Origin: Numida meleagris
Taxonomy: Eukaryota > Chordata > Aves > Galliformes > Numididae
Length of the DNA: 64,000 nt
Assembly: GCF_002078875.1 (NCBI RefSeq)
Contig: NC_034411.1
Span: forward strand, 4,987,180-5,051,179
Direction of reading: 5' to 3'
Under the pieces are notes generated by a model. It made no database searches, was not told where the DNA came from, and worked only from the letters and a program-made list of their open reading frames with translations. The translations under genes were made by a program, and so were the position numbers. Positions 24,615 to 36,011 of the stretch are shown here, piece by piece. Numbering within the stretch: the first letter of the stretch is position 1; each line of letters starts with the position of its first letter.

Positions 24615-26543
24615 CATTATTCTCAACTTTTTCTACTGCTTCTACTTCTCTTATTTCTGCCTCTTGGATTATACCACATCTGAGTTGTAGAAAGATGAGT
24701 TTTAACTTGGAAATGCAGCTTGTGTGATTCAGCAGTGCCCTGGTAATTCAATTGATGTTTTTAATGCTGAAGCTTATTTTTAGTCTGGATAGCAAACTCC
24801 CAAGGTGTCTTTGAAGAAATCCCACTAAATTCCCTGGAAAAACAAAAAAAAGTTTTGTTGCTCAGAATGTCTTCTTTGTTTCTTTTATACACCCAGAAAC
24901 ACCGTTACGCTGCAGAAGGTGTCACGGAGCCATCTGAGCATTCACCACCTAACCTGAGAAGAAAGTCAGGGCTTGTGAAACCAGACTAAATAAGCAACAA
25001 GAAAGAGCTGTTCTTGCTCTGTTATGCATGTCCTCTGTTTGGGGTTTTCATCTTGCTGCCACTGAAGGCATTGCCGGTGGCTGGCTGATGGCTTTGCAAG
25101 CACACAGCTGCGCCAGTCCAGCCTCAGTCCTTTGGAGCCAGAAAATCCTAGATAAATACTAGATTTTCCAGTCACCTACCCTAAACCTGTGGGATGGGAG
25201 CCTCACTTGCCATTCACATAGGATGCAGAAACTTCTGCTGTCTGTGTACGACTGTAGGAACAGGAATGTGAGATTAGTGGAGAAAATAATGTAGCTTTTC
25301 ACTTCTAGGTAACTTAAGCTGGTTGACAGTAACCCTGGGACGAAATGTAGTTGAGGTGTACCAGTCCAGGTGCAGTATAAACAATTTTGATGTTTTTCTT
25401 CCAAATTCATTGTTTGGCAGTGTGTAATTTTTTAATACAAAGCAGTTGTTTTCATTTTTAATGTTAGTTACAGGGAAATTTATGGCGTATTTGTACTTCT
25501 CTACAAATATTCAAGTGCTCTTCTGGAAGAAGGTACGCAATAAATAACATTGCTTCATATGCAGAGCGAGCATTAAATCATTTAATAGTATAATAAGAAA
25601 GCTCTGAACTAAAATCCTTGTGGACTTCCTGAAGTTTCTTTTTTTTATTCCATTTTCTAGTGTTATGTTTTTTAATGGAAGACTTTCCCTCACGCTGGTA
25701 TATATCCCATCTTATCTTGAGAATAAAATACAGCAAAACATTTACTGTAACTATGAAACAGAAATATACAGAATAGGGAAAATATATTTATATTACATCA
25801 TTATGCTGTAATTTGAAATAGTTCCATGCCTTTTACGAATACTTTCAAGTCGGAGAGGCTGACAGTATAGCAGTGCTTGCGATAGCTCAAGTTTGCAGAT
25901 ACCCAAATCAGGATGTAGATTCTTCATTTTCTGGGGATCGTTCTGAATTATTTTGAAGTCTGTTTCTCACAAAATGGCTTGTTGGTTTTCTTTTTTCAGC
26001 GCTGCTGCTACATAAAAAACACAATATTACAGTTTTCTCCTCGCATAAGCTTAAAATGCACATGGAAGCCTGAGGGTCTAAACAGTCATATTCAGCAAGG
26101 ACCGAGTACACAGCTAGCAGCAGCAGAGCCCTTGAGCTCAGGGAGTGACTTCATTAGTGGCGTCACCAGCAGGTTTTTATCATCTCCTCAGGCCTGATCC
26201 CACCGCCACTTATCTTACAGAGCCTATGATCCTTGCAGCCCCATTTCAGCTTAGTAACAGTTCATCGCCTCTGAAAGCACACTTCTGAGCCTTGTTCTTT
26301 GAGGGACATACCTGTGCTCTGAAAAGTGACTGTACGGAATGTAATTGCAGATGTGACATTTTTGCATTTCTTTTGTCCCAGTGACTCAGATTAAAAGTCA
26401 CGCGTCCAAATAAAAGTAATTGCGTGCATCTAACTGGCTGTTCTGCCAAGAGCTTGGGAGTCAGCCTTCATGCTTTCTCACCAGCTAACCATCACCTCCC
26501 TCTGTAGGTCCCGACTAAGCACTGAAGGCAGGTGGAGGAGATC
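24615..26543. other. single-copy noncoding DNA, no gene seen
   Basis: No gene or repeat recognised. A strong acceptor-like sequence (GGTTTTCTTTTTTCAG, ending 26000) is followed by an open frame to 26197, but I see no matching donor, so no exon is called. Confidence 0.6.
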
Positions 26544-26567
26544 TAAAGATAGGAGGAGCTATCTTTA
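26544..26567. promoter_or_regulatory. palindromic pair of GATA motifs
   Basis: Perfect 9-bp inverted repeat, TAAAGATAG (26544-26552) and CTATCTTTA (26559-26567), with a 6-base centre GAGGAG. Each arm holds an AGATAG word matching the GATA-factor consensus WGATAR, so two GATA sites face each other on opposite strands. Palindromic GATA pairs can be bound cooperatively by two-fingered GATA factors. The arrangement is seen; function is inferred. Confidence 0.35.
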
Positions 26568-28420
26568 ACTTGGCGGTCTTCAGGATAAAATTGCACTCGT
26601 GACTGGATATTATTTTTTCTGCTCGTTCCTTTGCTCTGTGTATTTTTGAACTTCCCATGTATATCCGTGCATGATGGTAGGGATTTGGGAATAAATTTAC
26701 AGCTGATCTGAAATACTTACAAAAAAAATATATGCTGAAATTATCTTGCGCTTACTGTCGAATTAAAGATGTAGCTAACACCACCATAGTGCCTTATACT
26801 AGATGGCAGCTAGTTTAGCTTTACACATGCACTTTTCCAAGACATTCCACCATGAAGTATATATCTATACTTTTAATCTCTGTCTTTTGGTCCGCTCTTT
26901 GTTCTGACAATGTGGAGTGCAGTACGGTTCAATTCCTTTCCTCACTGGAAATGTTAAAGCCATTTGCTGTTCTAACTGATCCCTGCTTGGAGTGTTTTAT
27001 TACTGACGCAATCTCGAGGTGAGCATTATAAAGTGAAGTATTATTCTTGATTTCACTGCGAAGCAGGAGGGAGTCAAACTGCAGGCATCCAATGTCAAAA
27101 TCGCCTTTTCTAAAGGATTTTTTTAGTGTGAAGATGAAGTGCATTTAAGGCTGTGTTTGCTGATCTTGAAGCTTGGGATGTAATGAGTAAAGTGACAGAA
27201 GAATATGACCTTGCAAAGAGTGAGATGGCTAAAAGCTAAGTGAGCTTTGGGAATAATGGAAATGAGGCACAGCCCAAATGAATGGGACCTTTAAAGGTTG
27301 CCTTTCTGTTCACAAAGGTTTTTCATACAATATGAAACCTCTAACAAACCCTTAAGAAAAGGCAGCTTCGGAACCATCCATAGGCTTCTGAATCCAAGGT
27401 GTTCCAACTGGCTGCAGTACAACAGCCATAGAAACCATTTCCCATTTAATCTATTTAACTAGAGTAAAAGAATGTTTTCTTGCTCTTGGTATGTAGAATA
27501 TTTAGTCATTAATTTGGTCTTACACTGTTTTCACTGTTGAGAGTTGAGTATATTGTGGAAAATTAATTATCTTAGAGCATACTATATTTTATGAAGTATT
27601 GATTTGCTTTTTCCAATTATAGAAAATTGTACCTTTTTTCCACTTTAATTGAATTTATTTCTTCAGAGGAGTTAGACTGTAAAATGCCGCATGAAAAGCC
27701 AGTATTTTGAAAAGCAGAGTGTATTGAGTCATTTTTTGAAACTAATTTGATATATTTTGGGCACCCTTCTTTCACAGCCACCGCTTGTAGTGCTTTGGTC
27801 CCGATAGAAACTAGACTGTGCATCTTCAGCCATTTCAGAATTAGGAGTGATTATCTGCAGACTGGAAACGTACTGATAAAGGTGTTCAGTGAGTGCCTGC
27901 CCTACAAAAAGAAAATTCAAGTTCCCATGCGGTGATGGTAGCTTTAAGTCCTCCGAGAGGATGTCCCTGACAACTAAGGCAGCACTGAGGTGTCTGTGAA
28001 TGTCTCTCCCTGAGACTTGAAGAAATGCTGCTGAGAACTTTCATTTGACAGAAGGAATACAACAAAAAGACTCGAATATTTTCAAAGTGGCATTTGCTAT
28101 TTATTTTTTGAGTGCCTTTTCAGAAAGGGCATCTTAATAACAATTTTAATTATTGATGTATAATATTAAGGACTTGAGCTCCTGCTTCCAACATACGTAA
28201 CAGGCATGTTTCTTATACTTAGCTCTGTTTTTAGTATACTGGTGCAGCTCTCTTTTGCTTTCCACCCAGTCTTCTGATCCCTAATTTTCAGTGTATTCAA
28301 AACTTCGTCCTCTGTACCCTGACTTCAGATAATTGATTATTTTATCTTTCATTCTGGAGTTTCCATGCTTGTAAGAGGGAAAGGGAGTTGAGGTAGGAAG
28401 GAGATTGTTGTTTTGTTATC
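26568..28420. other. single-copy noncoding DNA, no gene seen
   Basis: AT-rich. Open frames are at most about 70 codons and none is recognisable. No repeats beyond short A/T runs. Confidence 0.65.
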
Positions 28421-28497
28421 GTTGTTTCCCCTTCCTCTTCCCCGCTCCCCTTTCCCTTCCCCTCTATGCTGTTCTTCCTTTCTCTTTTTCTACCAGG
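28421..28497. repeat. pyrimidine-rich tract (CCCCTT/TTCC)
   Basis: Almost purely C and T over its central part, with repeated TTCCCCTT-like words and a final CTTTCTCTTTTTCTACCAG that looks like a splice acceptor. Candidate mirror-repeat or decayed microsatellite DNA. Confidence 0.65.
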
Positions 28498-29513
28498 TTT
28501 CACTGTGGTTTTCTTTAGCTGACATGTGAATGCTCACAATTTCAAAGCAGCCCACAGATGCAATTAGCCATTTGTCAAGGTGTGCAGGAACTGACCAGCC
28601 TCCTCACTGCAGCTAAGTCCTTCCTTTGCTCTGCTGACACACCACAGTATTATCCTCTTAGCTCCATGAATGAGAAGTCCCACAGCAACAGGAGCCTGTC
28701 TGGTTAATATATAAAAAACCCATTGTGCACATTCACCCTTTTTTTCCTCTCTCAGTGCAGAGTTGTTTTTCCCTTTCATCTTGGTGTTTCTGAAGGCAAT
28801 AACAAAGCTTTGTCCACCAGCAGTTATAAATTTCTGGTGTGCCACACCCCCAATTCGCTGCTATTATGCTTGGGCTTGTACAGCGGGAACCCCAGGAGGC
28901 ATTTTCAAGTATCTTCTCCATCCAGCTCAAGCAGTTCTCATCACTCCAGAAATGTCTTTCTTTAGCTTATAGGGCAGAAGAATGAGCTCCCTTCAGAGCT
29001 TAATATACCTTCTCTTCACACAGAAGCTGAAAGGGCGCTGAGGTAATGTAATGAGAGCACAGGCAATCTGAGTTGGAAGTAAAACATATTTTCTCTGTTA
29101 TGTGCTCACCCTTTTCTGCCCTGGGGCCTAAAAACTGAAATCTACGCTTTAATTTAGCGTTCTCCGCCTGTACACTGAAACGCTGCTAATGATTCCAGAG
29201 AGTTAATAAGAGGGTAGCAAAAATCATATGTCAGGAATGTCTGAAACCATAAAAATTCTAGAGGCAAGACAATTTGACTCAAGTCAATGGATTTTGAAAA
29301 TATAATTTTCTGTCTACTGGAGGCCAGGGAAGAGAACATATTGAGTTCATTTGTATCATAGTATTTTTTACAAACTCATTAAATCAAATTTGAAGCAAAG
29401 GTTCATTTAACAAGTTAGTGTGCTATTACTTTTTTAAAGAGTGGCTAAATTGAGTAGCTTTCAAAATTAGGAATCATTTTAAAAATCTAGATCGCTTTTA
29501 AATAGACACACTG
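28498..29513. other. single-copy noncoding DNA, no gene seen
   Basis: No recognised gene. Overlapping short frames on both strands at 28560-28970 are compositional. Confidence 0.65.
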
Positions 29514-29566
29514 GTTGTTTTTTTTTGTTGTTGTTTTTTTTTTTTAATCTTTGTTTGTTTTTTTGG
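29514..29566. repeat. T-rich low-complexity tract with TTG units
   Basis: T runs of 7-14 interrupted by G as TTGTTG and TTTGTTTG words. A second pyrimidine run (C6 then T9) lies at about 29650-29672. Simple sequence. Confidence 0.85.
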
Positions 29567-30335
29567 TAAAAGCCATGCTCTTAGGAAAAAAACAGGATTT
29601 ATGATTCACCACCTCAGTTGTTCTCATGAACACGCCATGTGCGTCAGTTCTTTTTCCCCCCTTTTTTTTTCCAATGCATGAACCTCTCGTGGGCAAGTTT
29701 GTAGTGTGTGATGAGTGCAGGGATGTGTTCCAAGGAGATTAATACTCATTTCCAGAAAGGTGGCAATTTCTCATGATTTGTGATTTGTAGACATGGCTAT
29801 TTATGCTGTCTAAAAATGCTGAACCGTGCATCAATTATTTAACCTGTCTAAATTTTTGTTAATGCTGTGCAGAAGTTCATTTATTCAGTAAGATAGTTGC
29901 TGTTCATGACACTTCAGCATCTGTTTCTGAACGATATCTTCAGCTCAGTAGTGAAACTTAAATCTACTTTGGAGCTGGAAGCTAGTGCATGTAGTGATGG
30001 TGCATGTGTATTTAAAATAAGACTGATACACACTAGTTTCTTTCCCAGAGAAGTTCAACTTAAACTAATTCTTAATGATCTAAATGCATTTAAAACTGGT
30101 TCATAAAATCCTCAGAAACACAAAGCCAGTTTACTCGAGCATTACTGTCATGGCTAAAAAGCATGCTTTCCTGACAGCAACCTGACTGGTTGGTTTGTTT
30201 TTCCTTGGTATTGCTTTTACATAGCTTGCTAAATGAGATGGAAAAATATATTACTGCAATATATATTTTCGGTGAGATGCATTTGTCTAGGTGTCCTTGT
30301 GCTGGTCATCATATCGAGCCTTTGCTTTCTTCCAG
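29567..30335. other. single-copy noncoding DNA, no gene seen
   Basis: No recognised gene or repeat; short open frames only. Confidence 0.65.
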
Positions 30336-30708
30336 TTAGGCTGAGATCCTTTTCAGAGGGAGCGATGCCTCCATATTTCTGGAGAGGAAGGAAGTTAATG
30401 ACAAGTCAGTAGGTTGTGCAGGGAGCAGCACCCAAGCCTCTGTTCTGCGCTGGCTGGCGAGCAGTCTGTATTGCTGCATTGGTCTGTGGAGGGCTTGTTG
30501 CAGAGCAAAGCTACAGAGGCAGCATGCTCAGCACACAGGGTCGGAGCGACGCTCTGGACACCAGCTTATTGGCAGCCATCTGTGTTAAGCTGTGGCCAGC
30601 ACTTACAAGAGGGTGACGTGAAGTAACAGAAAAAACCATTGCACTAGACCACATCGTCAGGGCAAGTGATAAGTGCTATCCCATTACCAGCACAGTAAAT
30701 TGAATCTG
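30336..30708 (+). other. possible noncoding exon (splice-site pair)
   Basis: A good acceptor (TTTGCTTTCTTCCAG, ending 30335) and a consensus donor (CTG|GTAAGTCT at 30709) bound 373 bp that are somewhat GC-richer than their flanks. No frame is open across the whole interval, so it would be noncoding if it is an exon. Splice-like pairs at this spacing arise often by chance in 64 kb. Confidence 0.12.
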
Positions 30709-30849
30709 GTAAGTCTAAACAAAATTTTCTTTGGTCCCTAATTTTGAACATACCTTTATTATTTTTAGTGGATTGAAGCTGACAGGAGATTTGTATAAGA
30801 AGATTTTGCACAATTCTAACGAGAATATGAGTCCTTTCTCAGTGCGCAA

Positions 30850-31230
30850 CAAAATCCTGCATCATTCATAGAATTAAAGATGGTGTTAATGTTATCCAAG
30901 ATTATTTACAGCGTGCAATGGCTGAGTGTGTCTTCAGAGTGCAATTGATGCATTCGTGGGCTTGGATGTGGTCTTGCCAATTAAAATGGTGAATATAACC
31001 CAAGGCCATTAGCCATGTTACGTGTGTGTGAACAAGCTGGGTACGGTCCCCAGAAAAGTAATTATCTGACAATGCAGCAAAATGGCAGACTTAAAATTCT
31101 TCTGGTGGTGTCGTCATGGGCTAGGAACAGCTTTGAGGCAGGGAATTTTCCCTCAGTCTAATTTATGGTCGATTAACACGCTTTTAATCACCCGTTCTGG
31201 TACTGAGCAATAAAAGCAGCCGAGTGTGTA
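30850..31230. promoter_or_regulatory. candidate conserved element flanking the CpG cluster
   Basis: Single-copy stretch with many homeodomain-type words (CCAATTAAAAT near 30978, GTAATTATCTGACA near 31059, CGATTAACACG and TTTTAATCACC near 31170) and no repeat similarity. A TATA-like ATAAAAG at about 31212-31218 lies 25-30 bp left of the CpG cluster. This is the kind of sequence often conserved among amniotes, but conservation cannot be judged from one genome. Confidence 0.25.
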
Positions 31231-31237
31231 TTGAGGG

Positions 31238-31355
31238 AAGTGCGCCCGGCCCTCAGCAGATGAAAGGGCCGCCCCAGTGCCCCTCCGCCATGTCGGGCCG
31301 TGCCTTCCCCTGGGCCGGGGCCTGCTGCTGGCACCGCACGCTCGCGCAGCGTTTA
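31238..31355. promoter_or_regulatory. compact GC-rich CpG cluster, possible small promoter
   Basis: About 12 CpG fall within 31242-31351 (counted by eye), in a strongly GC-rich block whose flanks are AT-rich on both sides. A TATA-like ATAAAAG lies just to the left. The block is shorter than the usual definition of a CpG island (200 bp or more), so it may be a minimal promoter, a relic of one, or a GC-rich insertion. It does not resemble CR1. Confidence 0.4.
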
Positions 31356-31394
31356 GTCCTTAGTACATACCTCACTTGTTTGGAGTATCTTTAA
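31290..31394 (+). other. 34-codon small ORF in the CpG cluster, coding status unknown
   Basis: An ATG in fair context (G at -3, within CCGCCATGT) opens a 34-codon frame, with TAA ending at 31394. The peptide starts MSGRAFPWAGACCWHRTLAQ and is rich in Cys, Trp and Arg. I do not recognise it. It lies about 75 bp right of the TATA-like word, where a first ORF or upstream ORF would be expected if the cluster is a promoter. GC-rich DNA readily gives such frames, so this is recorded and not claimed as a gene. Confidence 0.12.
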
Positions 31395-32308
31395 CTGGCC
31401 TTTTCTGTTCTTTTTGAGCATATGGGCACTGCTGGAATAATATATTAAGAAACGAACAGAATTTTCTTGCTGGCTCAGTAGTAGGCTTCAATTTCTAGGG
31501 TTCCTAGGCTTGTACAAAATTTATCTTTCCTACATCTCATGATCTGGTGACTATTTAGTAATAACGGTCACCCACACAGTGAGCTGGGACACCATGCTGG
31601 TTGGTAATGAGAGCTCCTGGAGTTCTGTGAAGGCATCGATTAATCATCCTAGTGCCAATTAAAAAGGCCATTAGAAATACTGTCCGTAGCCTTCAGTCCT
31701 GCGTAGGGTATTTGTTCCCACGGGTGCGTGGATAGCATGCTCGGACTTGCAGTCTTGTGCAGGCATCCTTTTTCAGGATGACATGACCTGGCAGAGCAAT
31801 CAGTGTCTGTTCTGTCTTATATCATACTATAGTTAGATCCCAAATTTATTCCAATCTATTCAATAAATCAGGTTTGTTTCTGTAGTGGGATGTAATTCTT
31901 TGCATGGCACAGTTACACTCAAGCTCATTGGAATTGCACTGCTGCGTTACTGGGGAATGGTTTTAAGGTTAACATTCACAAATTCCTTTCAGAACAGGGA
32001 CTTTTCTGTCTCACAGTTCCTCGTGGAGAACAGTGTGTTAATATGGGTCTTCAAGTAAACTTTTTATATAAATAATTGAGGGTGGAGGAGGTAACACTAT
32101 TTGTTACTTCCTTTTGAATTCTTTTTATCAATTGCTGTTAACTTCTCCATATTTCACCTGTTTGGATTGAGACATGCCTTATGCCCATTGTGTCCCCTGG
32201 CATGCTGTTTTTTTTTCCAGAAAAGGTTATTTGAAAACAGAGCATTTATGAGACCAAGAGTACAGAGTAATGTTGTTTGTCCATGTGAAAAACCTCCTCA
32301 AAGTTTTG
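31395..32308. other. single-copy noncoding DNA, no gene seen
   Basis: No recognised gene or repeat. Confidence 0.65.
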
Positions 32309-32342
32309 TTTTTTATTAGGAAGCAGAGCTCCTAATAAAAAA
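32309..32342. terminator. hairpin with AATAAA on both strands
   Basis: Perfect 13-bp inverted repeat: left arm TTTTTTATTAGGA (32309-32321), 8-base loop, right arm TCCTAATAAAAAA (32330-32342). Each strand therefore carries AATAAA, the hexamer that directs cleavage and polyadenylation, and the RNA of either strand could fold into a stem with an A- or U-rich base. Classed here only as a possible bidirectional 3'-end signal; a chance palindrome is equally possible. Confidence 0.25.
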
Positions 32343-32797
32343 AAGCTCCAGTGCTTTGAGCAAGGATTTGAAAATTCTTAAGGGTCTAGCTTTTTGGTTT
32401 TTTCTTGTAAAACATCTACTTAAGGTTTTCAAAGGTATGTGGCACGGGAAACCAGTGTTGTCTCACACTCAGCAGAGGCATTAAAGTTTTAGAGCTGTGT
32501 GCTGCAAGAGACGTGGAGCTGGATCAAAAGGATCTGCAGTACATGCAGCACCCAAATCAAGAACCTGGAATTGAAGCTGGGATTTTTCTCTGCTGTTAGC
32601 AAATACTTTATGAAACACAGTATCAGAACACATACATATCATCCTGTTGTCACAGAAAACAATCTGCTACCCCTGTCTTTCAGCTGCTTAGGTACCAGAT
32701 TTTTGATAAATAGATCTCCTGGAATTGTTGCTATGCTTGCTGGCATCAATGTGCTGCTCCGCTGTGGGATTTCAGTTTGGCTTTCCAGGTTATATTT
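32343..32797. other. single-copy noncoding DNA, no gene seen
   Basis: Open frame of 101 codons (32499-32804, plus) overlapped by a 111-codon minus frame; neither is recognisable. Confidence 0.6.
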
Positions 32798-32854
32798 AAA
32801 ATAATAACCCAAGCAGCCAGTGTACATAAAAAAAAAAAAATAATAATCCAAGCA
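32798..32854 (+). repeat. 18-bp direct repeat flanking a 21-bp A-rich insert
   Basis: Two copies of an 18-base word (AAAATAATAACCCAAGCA at 32798-32815, and the same with one C-to-T change at 32837-32854) bracket 21 bases ending in a poly(A) run (the A13 run is 32828-32840). The layout resembles a target-site duplication around a tiny poly(A)-tailed insert, but replication slippage would give the same picture. Confidence 0.7.
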
Positions 32855-33569
32855 AAACAACTCTAGTCTTCTTTCCCAGCCCACAAAACCCAGAAATGAC
32901 ATACAGAATCTACACATAAAATGAAGGTCAGAGTTAAGCTCACTTGTGCACTTCTGCACTTTGTATATAAGCATTTTAATTCAGTTTTCTGATGGGATGT
33001 ATCTGATACGATCATGGAGCCCTAGAGATTTTGATTGCAAGTGACAACGGCTTTAGCTTTGTGCCAGTAAGGAGCTTCCTGCTTACTTTTGTTGCTGGAA
33101 TTGTGGGTGCTCTGCAGAGGAGGGAGAAGCCTGTTTTTGGCTTGCAGCACTGCACCGTTGCTGCCACCCTTGTGTCAAGCAGACAGCACCTGCCTTTGTC
33201 CCTGTTCCTGATTTTAATATGAACAGAGGCCTGGGCATCTTGCAGTTGTTAGGGCTGCCACTGAAATAGGGAGCAATGCACCGAATCCCATACCACACTG
33301 GGAAGTGCCAAATAGCCTTAGAGGGGGACCCACCAACTTTGCATATGCACGTGCAAGGATCGTAGAGGCAACTGATCTTCAATTTGCTGTGCCCCCATGC
33401 CCGAGCTTTAAAGTGGAGAAAATGCCTGTGTCAGATGGGAGTGGGAGTGTTTGCAAAGAGCAAGTACTTTCTTTTCTTCTTTTTTTTCCTTCTTTTCTTA
33501 AAGCGATCACATGGCAGCATTCTGTGAAAAATGGGATGATACTAAGAGTTTTGCATCCAGAGCAAAATC
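32855..33569. other. single-copy noncoding DNA, no gene seen
   Basis: Frames of 99 (minus) and 128 codons (plus, 33305-33691) overlap here and are not recognisable. A pyrimidine-rich tract lies at about 33470-33498. Confidence 0.6.
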
Positions 33570-34010
33570 TAGAGCATGTTACAAGGCAGCCAATAATGAC
33601 AATAAAGCCAATTACTAACTGGCTTCCTTTCAGTCAGCGGGAGCCTGTATTTGTCATTTATATTGGGGCAGAGGGAAGATGCAGCTTGTGAACAAATGTT
33701 GGGAGGGTTTAAATGGATAAAATTTTACATGACAGTCGTTATAATGATAAAGGAACAGACGGCTTGTATCTGCTAAAAGCAAATTTAAAAATGAAACCCC
33801 TTTCCTGCCCTTCAACTTAAAATCTTACAATTATCTTAAATCCCAAAATGTGGCTTCGTTGTTCATTTCCTTTTACCAGAATGCAAAATAATGAGAGCTT
33901 GAGGTTTCAGTGTATTTGAAAAAAGTAATCCCTTTTCATGATAACTTCTGGTAGTGCTTTAATTAAAGGCATTAGACAAACCATCATGGGCGACACAGTT
34001 TAAAACACAT
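33570..34010. promoter_or_regulatory. candidate conserved element
   Basis: Single-copy AT-rich block with closely packed SOX-like (GACAATAAAG) and homeodomain-like (CCAATTAC, TTTAATTAAAG) words near 33590-33615 and 33960. No repeat similarity. Inferred only from motif texture. Confidence 0.22.
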
Positions 34011-36011
34011 GGCCAGTGTGCTGGGAAGGGGATTATGTGCATCATTTGTTCAGTTGCAGTGAAGAAGGCTGGTTTTTGTTATTTTGTTGTTTTCTCACCT
34101 GCAACTCTATTGCGCATTTTTACCTGGCAAAGGGAGGGAATGCTTTTGTGGATGTTCTTCCCTCAGTTTTCCCACCTTTATCCCAGGTGGGCCCTCCTAG
34201 CATGCTTCAGCCCATTTGTTTAGGCCGTTTCACACTGAGGAGGAGCAGTGCTGTGCCGTGGAAGTGGCGTGGTTTTACCAGGCTGACGCTGTGCTGCTGG
34301 AGAGGCAAGGTGCTGCCTTTCTGCAGGCTTTGTGAGATGAAGAGGGTAATCCAACAGAAGGTTTTGTGAGCTCGCTGTAATCTGGGGGTGGAGGTTTTAT
34401 GCCAGCATTTTGCCTTCCATGTCTTTGTGAAGAATGTGCATTATGCCACTACCCTGTACAACCAGATCTGAAGTATAATCCGGCAGTGATGATGAGCAAT
34501 ACAGAGTAATGGAAGGAGGTTGCACTGAATGCTGTCTGGAGTGAACGGTTTGGGATTTGAATCTCCAATGTTTTGAAATGAAAAAAGATGGAAGAAAGAA
34601 TCGGGGAGGTTACGCCCAGTCATCGTAATGTAACACTTTGTATAAATTTTAAAGGAGGAAAATTTAAGATTTTCAGGAGATGTTTTGAAGGTTGAAAGGC
34701 ATTTCCGCCCACTCCTTAGCCCGTGTATAAAAAGGACTGTCACCACTTCAGCAGCTGCCAATGCAGCTGACCTGAGTTGGAATTGAAAGATCTCTGATTG
34801 ACATTTAAACAAAATGTTAATTTGTTTATGTACGGTGTAGTCCTGGAGGACTTCTTTAGATCACCAGAGGCCTTGTAAAGCTGATGTCTTTGATCATCGT
34901 ATGGAATTTGTGCTATTTTTGTGTTTTTCCTTACACTAATGTCTTCCTGCAGGAGATGTGGTTTACTTGTAAGGTGTCTCTATGGAGGGGTTTCTACTTT
35001 CATACTCAGTTGATTTTTTAAAAAAAGGACAAATTCAAACAGGTGTCTGAATTCAGCTGAAGTTACTGGCATGTAAGAACAAAAAGCACATAGAACCAAA
35101 TAATTTGGTGAAGCGGGGTTACTTTTGGGGAGATAATGTGTCCCTGAAACTATAGCACATGCTTTGTTTGGGCAAAAGAAAAAAATGTGCTTTGCTAATT
35201 TTGTGTTCTTTTAGGACAACTAGTAAATAATGTCAGTGCGCTTCTTGACTTTTCCTTGCTGGGTTGTTCAGCTGGCAGTAGGCTGATTGACCAGCAGGCC
35301 TGGGAAAAATCTCTCCAGGTGCTCTATTCTTTTTCTTTAAGTCCTCAGGATCTCACCTAATTACAAGGTGTGTAGAGTGCCTGCGGCCTAATTCCTTTCA
35401 CCCAAACAAGTAACATTCATCCAGGAATCTGGGTGTTCCTCAGCAAACTCTCCCCAGATGAGTTCAGGTAGCAATTATACAATAAATCTAAATGTGTATT
35501 GCTATGAGCATAAGAAAGGGAGCACAAAACAAATGCATACTTCTTCCTATATGGACTTCGAAAAAGCACTGGTGTACGCACGAAAAAATAGGTCTGAGTG
35601 TTTCATCATAAAAGGGGAATGAACAAAATATTGTCACTTCCGATTTCACAAAACTAAAGTGTTTGTCTCGCAATAATTTGAGGGTTTATAGAGTCCATGA
35701 GGGGAAATCTGTGCCCATTAATGTACGTTGTTAATGAGTGCCTCCTGTTCATTTAGGATTTTTGTGTGTGAGAAACAGTTAATAGACTTGTGCGTGATCC
35801 TTTTAGAGTGCCTGCAACAATATTTTCTTAAGTGTAGGTGTCCCGTGGAGGTGCAATACCAGCATTGCGGCAGGAGGTCCTAGGTAAAATTTGGAGTATC
35901 CCTAAGGTGCCTCAACCGATGTTAATATTATGTAACTAGAAAGGCCATGATGTAAATAATAGAATTACCTTTAAAACTGTGAAAAAATTAGAATTTTCCT
36001 TTGTTGAGATG
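34011..36011. other. single-copy noncoding DNA, no gene seen
   Basis: Frames of up to 123 codons occur on both strands without recognisable products. No repeat family seen. Confidence 0.6.

Noticed and set aside
34482..34535. Possible C/D-box snoRNA (GTGATGATGA then CTGA)
   Set aside because: Boxes are only about 45 nt apart, the terminal stem is weak and no guide or host context is evident.
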